64,000 nt of DNA from an uncultured Gemmiger sp. (GTDB taxonomy: Bacteria; Bacillota; Clostridia; Oscillospirales; Ruminococcaceae), in the NCBI GenBank assembly GCA_944386495.1, contig CALXBE010000004.1, positions 62,001 through 126,000 on the forward strand. Reading direction: 5' to 3'. A program made the translations under genes and the position numbers. This document shows positions 37,040 through 46,800 of this stretch, piece by piece (the first letter of the stretch is position 1; each line of letters opens with the position of its first letter). A model generated the notes under the pieces. It did not search any database. It had not been told where the DNA came from and saw nothing but the letters and a program-made list of their open reading frames with translations.

Positions 37040-39042
37040 GCCGACCGTGCAAAATGATATGCGCCCGGGGTCGTTACATAAAACAGGTTGCCTCCTGTAT
37101 AGGTCACCTTGTTTTCCTCGCCATTCAGGGTCCAGCTTGTATCAGGAGTTCCCAGAGTATAGCCCCGTCCCGGCTCCAGCATTACCTCCGTTCCCCCCAC
37201 ATAGATGGTAAAGGGAATCGCCAGAGGCTGGCCATCGGCGGTGGTATAGTTGCCCTTGGGCTCAATAAGGATCTGTGCCGGATCGCCTTCCTTGTAAGTG
37301 GGCTGTTTGTTATTCTGGTAGGTCACGGTATAGTCGTCCGGGCCCGGGGTAACACAGTCCTCCAGGGAGACCGGGGAGACATGGGGCTGAGCCGGCTGAT
37401 CTGTACAGGGGACTCCCTGGCTCGGAGCCGAGCTTTCAAAGTCCTTCTCATCCAGAATGTAGGGGTTGATGACCAGCTTCGCAGCAGCTTTTCCGGCCTG
37501 ATAATACTCTGTTTCCGCCGTATAAAGGGTCACTGTATAGGTTCCTGCATTTACCGGCGGCTGGTCAGTCTCCTCCCCTGAATTTTCTTCAGTGTAGAGA
37601 ATCTTTTCCAGCTGAGTATGTTCTGCCAGGGTATACTCCGGTTCCCATGCTTTTCCGCTGTACACCATCTGGGCCGGAGAGAGCGTTATTCCCCCCTCCG
37701 CTTTCTTTATGGTAAGCTCCACATTCAGAAGTGCATACTGCCGGGTCGCCTGGTCACGGCAGGCAAACTGCAGGTCATATTCTCCCGGCATTTCCTCCAC
37801 TGGTCCCAGAAGCCGGTCCCCTTCCACCTTGAGTCCCTGGGGCAGAGTCCCCTGGAACAGGGACCAGATTCCGTTGGTAGTGCTTTGATTTTCCAGCAGG
37901 TAATCAAGTTCATCCAGGTAAACGGTGGTCTCCTGCTTATCTTCAATACTCAGGATCGCCGCATTCCGCACCTGGGCAGTGGCTGTTCCGTTTCCGTCCA
38001 GCCAGACTTCCCGGGAAAGGCCCAGGTATGTAAAGGTAAACCGCCCGGGAAGGCTCACCTGGCTGCCCTGTTTGATTTCCAGGCCATCCTGGGTTTTCCA
38101 GAAACCTTCCTCAAAGGTGTTGAAAATCACATTGCTTCCCTCCACCCAGGCGGCAGCGGAAAGGGCAATATCCCCGTCGGTCACAGCCTGCCGGGCAGTG
38201 TGAGGGTAGAGCCCCTTGGCATAGGTCCACTCTCCTCCCCAATTGGCAGGAGGGCTTCCCGCAGCCATACTCGCTGGAGAGATTTCATTACAGGTCACAT
38301 CACTGCTTCCTGTAGAGGAGGACACCACAGAATAGCATTTACCCTCTACAGTGACGCTGCCGGTATCCACTTCCCCAATGGCATGAAGGGTGGTTCCCAG
38401 AAGAGCCCCTCCATTATAGCAGTAACTGTAGCTGTTATTGGCTGCTTTTGAAGCAATCCCCGCCGCCGGCTGATAGTCGCTGGCGATCCCACAGACCACC
38501 TGGTCCTGGTTGGCGGACTGGACGATTCCTGTGTTATAACAGCGGATATAACTGTTGCCGGCAGCTGACACTCCCACCAGACCGCAGGTACGGCCTCCCT
38601 CTTTATTGAGGACCCAGGCAGCATTCCCACAGTCCGTAAATGTGGTTTCTTCCGCAAAGGAAGCCAGTGCGGCAGAGTCCAGAACCGTTCCCATTATGGT
38701 CAGGTTCTCTACCTCTGCCTGGCTGACCGTTCCCAGAAAAGACTTTCCATCCCGGATGGTCACGGTATGGCCCCCGCCATTGAAGGTGCCGGTAAAAGGA
38801 TGTTCCTGACTGCCCAGACCGTTCCAGTTATCCAGAATAAGATCCCCGGTCAGGGTAACGCTGACCGAAAGCCCCTGTTCCAGCTGCTCTTTTACCTGTT
38901 CCAGGTCCTGGGCAGTTCCCACAGTAAGAGGGACCGCATTTTTTTCTGTCTGATTTTCCTCAGCCAGAACCGCCAGACTCTGGGCCGCAATCATGCACAG
39001 AAGCAGCCATGCCAGAACCAGCCCCGCCATCTTTTTTCTCAT
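37036..39042 (-). CDS. Secreted surface protein with beta-helix and MBG-like domains
   Basis: A 668-residue exported protein. The signal peptide is RKKMAGLVLAWLLL to about residue 28. Then comes a right-handed beta-helix region (HPFTGTFNGGGHTVTI, CGLVGVSAAGNSYIRCYNTG, SYSYCYNGG) of the GLUG kind, also found in the giant protein at 40847. Further on are MBG-type beta domains (VYSGKAWEPEYTL, NAGTYTVTLYTA). No anchor motif or C-terminal helix is seen. I chose ATG 39042, which has GGAG upstream and starts the signal peptide; the frame is open to 39240 inside the GAF gene. Confidence 0.82.
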   Translation of the reverse strand: MRKKMAGLVLAWLLLCMIAAQSLAVLAEENQTEKNAVPLTVGTAQDLEQVKEQLEQGLSVSVTLTGDLILDNWNGLGSQEHPFTGTFNGGGHTVTIRDGKSFLGTVSQAEVENLTIMGTVLDSAALASFAEETTFTDCGNAAWVLNKEGGRTCGLVGVSAAGNSYIRCYNTGIVQSANQDQVVCGIASDYQPAAGIASKAANNSYSYCYNGGALLGTTLHAIGEVDTGSVTVEGKCYSVVSSSTGSSDVTCNEISPASMAAGSPPANWGGEWTYAKGLYPHTARQAVTDGDIALSAAAWVEGSNVIFNTFEEGFWKTQDGLEIKQGSQVSLPGRFTFTYLGLSREVWLDGNGTATAQVRNAAILSIEDKQETTVYLDELDYLLENQSTTNGIWSLFQGTLPQGLKVEGDRLLGPVEEMPGEYDLQFACRDQATRQYALLNVELTIKKAEGGITLSPAQMVYSGKAWEPEYTLAEHTQLEKILYTEENSGEETDQPPVNAGTYTVTLYTAETEYYQAGKAAAKLVINPYILDEKDFESSAPSQGVPCTDQPAQPHVSPVSLEDCVTPGPDDYTVTYQNNKQPTYKEGDPAQILIEPKGNYTTADGQPLAIPFTIYVGGTEVMLEPGRGYTLGTPDTSWTLNGEENKVTYTGGNLFYVTTPGAYHFARSA

Positions 39043-39097
39043 GGTGTATCTTCTCCGTCCGCAACAAGATTTCTCCAACAAGGTCAATATTCCGGGT

Positions 39098-39880
39098 TCA
39101 ACGCTTAAAGAATCCAAAACGGGAACGCTTGGAGGATGCCTCCTCCTCTTGCTCCCGGGATTTCTTCCGGTCCAGGATCTTCCAGATCTCCCGGGCGTGT
39201 TCCAGCAGGATCTTCTGGTCGCTGACCCCCAGACGGGCAAAAGCGCCGCAGCCCCGGAGGGTCACTTCCATTTCCCGCAGATTGGATGCATCCATAGCCT
39301 TGTCCAGGCAGAGGTCCTCCCCGTCCCCGGCATGGGGGGCCTTCCCCTCCGGGCTGTTCTCCACAAATACCTCGGAGACTGCTGCCGCCAGTTTCTGAGC
39401 AAAGGCAAGATCCTTTTCATCAAAAGGCTGTCCGTCAGTTTTATTGATGATCTGAATGCAGCCAAACGCCTGTTCCGCCGCAAGCAGGGGCACACAGATC
39501 ATGGACCGGGTAACGAAGCCTGTCCGTGCGTCCACACGCCCGGCCCATCGGGGGTCCTTCTGGCAATCAGCGATAATGGAAGCCTTGCCGCTCTCGATTA
39601 CCTGACCGGCAACACCCTCCCCCGGAACCAGCGTAATTTGGGAAATTTCTCCGCCGCCATACACTGCACGGGGGCGGATAAGTCCATCTCCAAACCGGTC
39701 ATAGTGCCAGAAGGTTCCGGCCTCGGCGTGTACTGCAGAGGCCACAATATTCAGTGCCGCAGTGAGGGCTGCAGTCTGGTCTGCCTGAGGGTTACAGATG
39801 ATTTCCCGAAGCTGTTCCAGAGTACGACGGTATTTTACATCTTTCATTGCATCCCACATTTCAATGGTCTCTAGGTTCAC
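39098..39880 (-). CDS. GAF-domain protein
   Basis: A 260-residue cytoplasmic protein. One GAF domain spans about 35-180 (LNIVASAVHAEAGTFWHYD, VPGEGVAGQVIESGKASIIADCQKDPR, SMICVPLLAAEQAFGCIQIIN). GAF domains bind small ligands, often cyclic nucleotides. The C-terminal part is helical and ends in a strongly basic tail. No output domain is attached, so it may work as a partner protein. With the adenylate cyclase three genes on, a cAMP-sensing role is plausible but unproved. GTG 39880 has AAAGGAGG 7 nt upstream. Confidence 0.85.
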   Translation of the reverse strand: MNLETIEMWDAMKDVKYRRTLEQLREIICNPQADQTAALTAALNIVASAVHAEAGTFWHYDRFGDGLIRPRAVYGGGEISQITLVPGEGVAGQVIESGKASIIADCQKDPRWAGRVDARTGFVTRSMICVPLLAAEQAFGCIQIINKTDGQPFDEKDLAFAQKLAAAVSEVFVENSPEGKAPHAGDGEDLCLDKAMDASNLREMEVTLRGCGAFARLGVSDQKILLEHAREIWKILDRKKSREQEEEASSKRSRFGFFKR

Positions 39881-39947
39881 GGTAGGGCCTCCTTTTTTAT
39901 CTTCCTTTTATCTTTCTTTTTGGCAAAAGTCCGCAAAACTCATCTTG

Positions 39948-39976
39948 ATTATACTACAAATTCCCAAAAATTCTAT
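39948..39976 (-). promoter_or_regulatory. Possible promoter of the GAF-cyclase unit
   Basis: On the minus strand a perfect TATAAT lies about 70 bp before the GAF start, but the -35 position reads only ATAGAA at 17 bp. The 100-bp gap behind the MBL gene fits a promoter. Confidence 0.3.
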
Positions 39977-39980
39977 AGGA

Positions 39981-40769
39981 TTAAAGTAAAATTGTCTGTC
40001 CCTGGCGGGCAAAATTTGCTAAAGGAAACAGTTCTCTTGCCTGACATTCCCACTGCCGGAGCAAATCGTCTTCGCTCTCGGGGGCATGGTGGGTAACCAG
40101 CAGTTTTTTTGCTTTCATTCGTGCTGCACAGCGGCAGGCCTCCTGCCAGGTGGAGTGTCCCCAACCCCGGTAAGCCGGGTAGGTTTCATCGCTGTACATT
40201 CCGTCATAGATAAGCAGGTCACACCCTTCCATTTCCCTGGGCAGTTGTCCCCCATGCTCATAGTCGCAGAGGATGGCCAGAGTGGTGTTTTCCACCTTTA
40301 TCAGCAGAATGTTTCCCTCATCAGGATGCTCCGATCTATAAAAAACAGCTTCCATGCCATCGCCAAGAAGGACGGGTTCTCCCCGGGTGACCTCCCGGAG
40401 TTGATGCTTTCCCGGGCCCACCGGCCAAAAAGGAGGCCGGCAGAATTCTTCCAGGGGGTCTTTTTCCCCCCAGCAGGAAAAGGTGGAATAGAACACCGGT
40501 TCTATCCCCGCCGGGAACACGCTCCATTCCGTCAGCCCCATAATATGATCGTAATGGAGATGGCTGAGCAGCACATCCACCCGGCTGCACTCCCGCAGCA
40601 GAGGAGCAGCGCAGGTAAGGCCGGACCCGCAGTCTATCACCACTGCCCGGTCTTTCCAGCGGATGACAAAGCAGGTGGTGTGTCCGCCAAATTCCTCGTA
40701 TCCAGGTCCGCTGACCGGGCGGCTGCCTCTGCTGCCGCAAATCGTAAGGACAGCTTGAGATCCCTCCAA
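39981..40769 (-). CDS. Metallo-beta-lactamase-fold hydrolase, possible cyclic-nucleotide phosphodiesterase
   Basis: A 262-residue cytoplasmic metal-dependent hydrolase. The N-terminus GSRGSRPVSGPGYEEFGGHTTC and the metal motif HLHYDH (about 70-75) define the family; later ligands are in CDYEHG and LLVTHHAPE. Proteins of this branch are often annotated as cAMP phosphodiesterase-like, so it may degrade the product of the nearby cyclase; this is inference. I start it at TTG 40769, where AAAGGAG lies 11 nt upstream; an in-frame TTG at 40790 would overlap that site. Confidence 0.8.
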   Translation of the reverse strand: MEGSQAVLTICGSRGSRPVSGPGYEEFGGHTTCFVIRWKDRAVVIDCGSGLTCAAPLLRECSRVDVLLSHLHYDHIMGLTEWSVFPAGIEPVFYSTFSCWGEKDPLEEFCRPPFWPVGPGKHQLREVTRGEPVLLGDGMEAVFYRSEHPDEGNILLIKVENTTLAILCDYEHGGQLPREMEGCDLLIYDGMYSDETYPAYRGWGHSTWQEACRCAARMKAKKLLVTHHAPESEDDLLRQWECQARELFPLANFARQGQTILL

Positions 40770-40799
40770 ATTTATACACTCTCCTTTCAATGATTTATG

Positions 40800-40836
40800 G
40801 AAAAACGGGCGGGCCTTGCTGGTCCGCCCGTTATTT
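40800..40836 (-). terminator. Rho-independent terminator behind the giant surface-protein gene
   Basis: AACGGGCGG pairs with CCGCCCGTT; read on the minus strand the stem is followed by TTTTTCC, 13 bp after the giant gene. It splits the motor/surface unit from the MBL and signalling genes. Confidence 0.85.
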
Positions 40837-40846
40837 TTTCAGGACA

Positions 40847-43800
40847 TTATCTGTCCTTGTGTTTTTTACCTGTGTAACGGAAATAGAGAATGATCAGCGC
40901 TGCAAGGGCTGTCACAGAGATAACACCCAGCAGTACAAAACCGTTGCGCTCGCTTGCGGTCAGCTTCTGGCCGAAGTCTGCATCATTTACGGTGAAATCA
41001 TCTTCCGCCGGTTCCTGTTCAGGCTGTTCCGGCTGAGTTTCCTCAGGAACTTCCTGAGCGGGAGACTCTTCTTTCATGCCCAGCAGAGCAGTGGTTTCCA
41101 CTGTCTCATACCGGCCGGTCTCCTCCGAGTAGACGACCACCTGGCTGCCCAATGCGGTCAGAAGTGCCTGAAGGTCGCTTCCCTGCCCTGCGCCGGTGCC
41201 GTCTGCTGGGGTAGTACCCTGAGCGGAAGCGCCTGCGGGAGCCATGACTACCGCCTGGTTATCTCCCTGAGGCTGACCCACCTGGGCATAGGCCAGGACG
41301 CCATCCTTGTAGAGACCCTCGCCGGGCTGGTAGGTATAGGTTCCTTCCTCTGCTACCGGTGTTCCGTTGAGAGAGAGTCCCTGTCCGGGGATGTACTCGT
41401 ACCGTCCCTGGTCCAGGGCAGAATCGCCCTGGCCGGGCTGCTGTGCAGTACCGTCCGTCTGGTCTCCGGCGCCGTCAAGCTCATCTCCGGTGCCGTTGGG
41501 ATCATTTCCGGTGCCATCCGGCTCACCGGTTCCCAGAACCGTATCGCCTTCCAGCTGGTTTTCAGCATCTCCGCCCGTACCGTCGCCGCCCAGGTCCTCA
41601 GGTGCCTGAGCCTGGCCGCTGCCGGTTCCCAGGGAAGCCTCGCTCTCCAGGAAGCTGTCGCTCACATGGGTGCCGAAGGAATCCATAATTCCGTCCATAC
41701 TTACCTTTGCGTAGCTGAGCAGGGCGGTCATGGCAGGACGGGTATCGGTGATGATGTTCCCGTTGCTGTAATCCACTACCACCACATTGGCGCTGTTATC
41801 GTCACCGGCATAGCGGATGACGGCCACATTTCCGGAATATCCAAAGTTGTTGGATATCTGGACGATTCCCGTCATGGGCAGACCATTCAGCTTCATATTG
41901 TTCCGGTTATCCACCAGGACTCCGTCCTTCTGAAGGAGGGCGTAGTAGTTGGTGTAGCTGCCGGTAATGCTGGCCTTCCGGGAAAGGAGCATTCCGTCTG
42001 CCACTACATTCTGCCGGGGAGATACCACATAGGCGGTACCACCCAGGTCGAACAGCCGGACATCTGCCCGCTGAGAGCCAAACATGGTGTACTCATGGAA
42101 TACCCGTACAGCGGTAAGCTGGCTGTTGCCGGTGTAGGTATAGCTGTAAAGAGGTACGGCTTCCGGTTTGGTATCATTGACAGCGACTACGGTTCTGTCC
42201 GCAGCTGCCACGGAACCGGCAATATCCTTTTTCAGGGTATAGACTGCCCAGCTTCCGTCCCCTGCCTGGCAGAGGATCTTGCCCTGCCACAGGTGAACGG
42301 GGGTATCTGTTTCATCAATTCCCTGAAGGACACCCCGCTCGCCGGTGCTGGAGCCATGGATGACCTTGCCCTCTCCATCCAGATAATACCAGAGTCCATC
42401 GTAGGTCATAACATTCCGACGAAGGGCCTGCATGTCCTGAGAAGTAAAGGCGGTAGGCACTCCATCCACAGTTACGGTGACGGGGGTCTGGAAGTCGGTG
42501 GCGAAGGAAATGGAACCATTGGCATCGGTGGTATAAGTCCCCGCAGCACCATCTCCCAGCTGAACGGTAATGGTAGCTCCGCTTCCGTCCTGACTCTGGA
42601 AGTTTGTCAGATCCAGGGTAAAGGAATCTGCTCCGGTGGCGTAAAGGACTACCTGTGCAGGCTCGGCGCCGGGCTGAGGCAGAAGGATGCCCACTTCCTC
42701 GCCCTGGTAAGAATCGGTATCCGGCAGACGAGCCCCATCGCTGCCCAGCAGGAAGGGCATGTACCGGTTTCCTTCATTTTCCAGAGCTTTCAGGTCCCAT
42801 GCAGTGTCCGCAAAGCCCAGACCAGTGTAGAACTTGGGCTTTGCAAAGCTGTTGCCGGAAGCCAGGCCGCCCTTTTCAGGATAGAGGAAGGTATCGGTGG
42901 TAGTAGCCTCCTGACCTTCCTTGATGGCCTTTGCAGTCTGTCCGTTGAGGGTGGCTTCGTCCCAGATCATAACAGTGCCGTCACCCGCCGGGGCATAGGT
43001 GGACAGGGCGTTGGCCCAGAGAGAGGACCTGTCGCCTGCGGACCGTACCGAGCCGGTCATTACCACGCCGGAAAGATTTTCAGGAAGAATCTGATAATTC
43101 CGGTCATTGAGCTGACCGATGATACCGCCGGCATAGTTGCCCGCATATACCTCGCCGGAGAAGTAGACATTGGAGAACTTGGCATCCGTAGCATAATTCT
43201 CGTTTCTCTCCATCTTGCCCACAATGCCGCCTGCCACATTGCCGGTGGCATGGACCTGGGCACCGCAGGCCACATTGGACAGTTCAAACAGATATCCACG
43301 GCCCAGGATGCCGCCAGCATTTTCGCCGGTGCAGTTGACAACCACATCCTCGGCCACATAGACATTCTGGAAAACAACAGAACTTCCATTGATGTAGTTC
43401 ATTCCAATAAGACCGCCCACATTGTAGGGACCGGTAACCGTAGTATCCCGAACCGTCACATTCTTTACCGTACGACTGTCACGAGAGGGATTGATACCTG
43501 CTAACGCACCAGCAGAAAGATAGTATTCCTGGGCTGGAGGTGTGGTAGGCATAGCGGAAGGATTGGTAATGGTACAGCCTATAATCTGAATATTATCCAT
43601 ACTCCGGTTATCAAGTTGCCCTGACAGGCCTCCCACCATGTTGTAGCCTGTGACTTGTACATTTTCCACTAAAACATTATTCAGCTTATTGTAAGCGTAG
43701 CCCATGGACCCAAAAACGCCGCCAGTATATCTAGTTCCTACAGAAGTATTGGTGGAAGTGACAACTCCATCCCTTGCGGTTATATTTTCCTTATCTCCCA

Positions 43801-46800
43801 CATAAGCATATGAAGTCAGACCGCCTGCAGTGTAAACAGCTGTCACCTTGTAGTCTTCCACGGTAGCGCTGGTAAGGGAAGCTACTTGCTGAGCCAATCC
43901 ACCCACACCATCATAGCCAGTGACGGAAATGTGTTTCAGGGTAACACTACTGGAGCCAGGGGCAACAATGTAGGCCTGAGCACCAAACAAACTTCCTATA
44001 TTGCTTGCCAGTTGCGCATTGATTGTAATGTTTTCTCCGGTCACATTGTTGAAGGACCCGCGGATCTGCCCGGCCAGACCGCCCACATAGTTTCCTCCAT
44101 TTTCAGATGTGGGGATAGTAAGTTCCAGCTGATTCACGGTTATATCCAGGATATTCCCGTTGATCTGGCCAAAGAAGCCAAACCGTTTGTTCGTGTTGCG
44201 GTTTGCGAAAAGACGAATATCCTGGAAGTCACAGTCCGTAATATCATTCACCGAAACAATCACACCGGAAACGCCCCGTGCCGCCGCGACCGCAGAATAG
44301 TCTACCGAGAAGTTCTGGAAAGTAAGTCCGGAAATGTTTCCGTAGACATTTTCCATCCAGGGCGTACCCATGGTGGGGTTGGGGGTATAAATCAGGTTAT
44401 AGAATCCCGCTTCATCCCCTTGACCTTCCAGATTGCCGATTTTCAGACCAACTTCCTGCACATTCTGAGCATTGCCCAGGAAGTCGATTCTACCGGTAAT
44501 CCGGAAGTTTTCTCCTGTATCGGCGTGGCCGCCCCGCATGAGATTCCGCCAGGTGGTCAAATCCGGGACCTCCCAGTAGAGGGGCTGACCAAAGTCCACA
44601 GTACCGTTCAGGCTCCAGCTGCGCCCGTCTGCTGTCTGGTATGCCACTGTCAGAGTATAAACATCCAACCGCTTGGTAAAGATTTCCAAGTCTTCCTTGA
44701 TGAGGATACTGAAAGTGGTGGCTTCTTCGGATTCAGCAGATTTGTTGAAGGAAATCTGCACATTTTTAAGCTGCTGCTGAGACTCGGAAATATCGATTCC
44801 ATCAATGGTAATGCTGCCGGTAGCGGAAGCAGTCTGGAGCAGTGCAATGATTTCCTCGGATGTATATCCGGGGTGTTCCAATTCTCCGGAAAGCTGGAAG
44901 GGATAGTTCTGGCCCGGCAGATATCCTGCCTGGGTAATGCGAAGGGTCGGCGGTTCTGCCTGGCCGGGAAGTTCTATCCAAATCTGCCCCTCTACCAGAG
45001 TGCCGTCCTCCCGAAGGATGAGAGGCATGCCCGGCTGTTCCAGAGTGAGCTGGCTGTAGTCGAAGGAATCTCCCATTCCTGCCACATCCGCCCAGAAATT
45101 TTTGCTGGTCAGGTCCTGAGCATCTGCCAGCCCCCGGGCATCGGACACATCCTCCGCCGGCAGGTTATTCACCGTCTGACCTTCGTAGGCATAAACATTC
45201 AGGTACTGTCCAGACACAGAGGTACCATATGCCTCACCATTGACCCGGTTCACCTTTTCGCCGGTGGTCAGAATGTTGCCAAAGACAATGCCTCCTCGGT
45301 GGCGACCGGTGGTTCTGCCCACAAAGCCGCCCACCTGATCCCCGGTGGCGGTAATATCCACATCGGCCCATACATGGTCGGTATAGCCATAGGTTTCACT
45401 GTTGAAGCCGAAGATGCCGCCTGTCACGCCGCCGTTGGCCTGGATGGTCCCCTGGGCATAGCAGTTGGTTATCGGGACCCGGGCGTCATACCCCACCAGG
45501 CCGCCCACGCCCTCCACGACCGGAGAACTGATGACCTGAATGTCCACGTTCCGGGTGTAGCAGCGGTCCAGCTTATAGCTGTACATATATCCCACCAGAC
45601 CGCCTACCCGGGCAGGATGGGCGCCGGTGCCGTCATTGATGACCGCATCCGCCACAGAACATTCCTGGACGGAACCATATTCCACCTGGCCGGCCAGGCC
45701 GCCCACATAGCCGGTTCCGGAGACAGACACATCCCTAAGATGGACATTTACCAAGCTGCCACTGCCGAGATTTCTCACAAAGCCTGCCATAGAACTGGTC
45801 ACGGTACCGGCAGCCTTGATGGTAAGCCCCTGGACTGTCAGATTCCGGATCTCGCTGGTGCCACCAGACATGTTGTAAATCACCCAGGGCTGGGCCAGAT
45901 TTTCCAGAGAAATATTGCTGATGGTATGTCCATCCCCATCCAATTTTCCGGTAAAGCTACTGCCGCCGCTGGTCAGGCTGGTCTTTCTGCCGTCGAGTAT
46001 AAGGGCTGCGGGAGTAAGGGGATCGGCCTTGAAATCAATGTCCGATGTGAGCCGGTAGTTCCAGTTCATATGGTCATTGATGTTGGACCATTCGTTGGCG
46101 TTGCTTACGGTCTTCCAAAATTCAAAACCGGTGGTTTTATAGTTGGGGTAGGCCGTCACATTGGAAGAGCCTGCCGTATACTGCATTTCGGTGATGGTAT
46201 AGGTACTCAGGTACTGAGGATTTTCTCCATCTACCGCTGCATAGGCAATCACCTGGTACAAGCCGTCTCCCAAGGGATACTGATCTTGGATAGTAAACTT
46301 CAAGCCTGCCGCCGTAAAACCGGTAACGGTGGCATTCCGGGGGTTGTTCAGAATGAAGGAGACATTTCCCCCTTCATTGGAAATAAACTCACTGTCCCCG
46401 GAAGCCCAGCTGTCGCTGAGGATCTGAGGTTCGCTGTCTCCCAGAACCGGCAGAGGGATATAGTTCTGGTATTTCTGCATAACCGTGGACAGATTGAGCC
46501 GGGGATAGAATCCCACCTGAATGGTGCTGGTATCAAACCCTTCGCCCAGTATGCTCTGCTGCCATTCCTCGTCATAGAGGGTCGCCGGCTTGGAACTCTT
46601 TAACCAGCTGGTACGGGCTGCATAGCTGTTGAGGGAGATATAATAAACATCATGATTTTTTGCCGAGTTCGCGCTATGATAAAATACCCGTTCCTGGGCC
46701 ATAGGGCTGACGGTGCTCTTGTCGCTTACATACTGGTAGAAGTCTCCCACATGGTAGCTGTTGGAGTAATCGTAGTGAGAATAAACGGCAACTGCGCCGG

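Noticed and set aside
39042..39240. Longer version of the beta-helix protein starting at 39240
   Set aside because: The extra 66 residues are basic, overlap the GAF gene, and would bury the clear signal peptide that begins at 39042.
40847..41000. Sortase (LPXTG) anchoring of the giant protein
   Set aside because: No LPXTG-like motif precedes the C-terminal helix; the end is a plain transmembrane segment with a basic tail.
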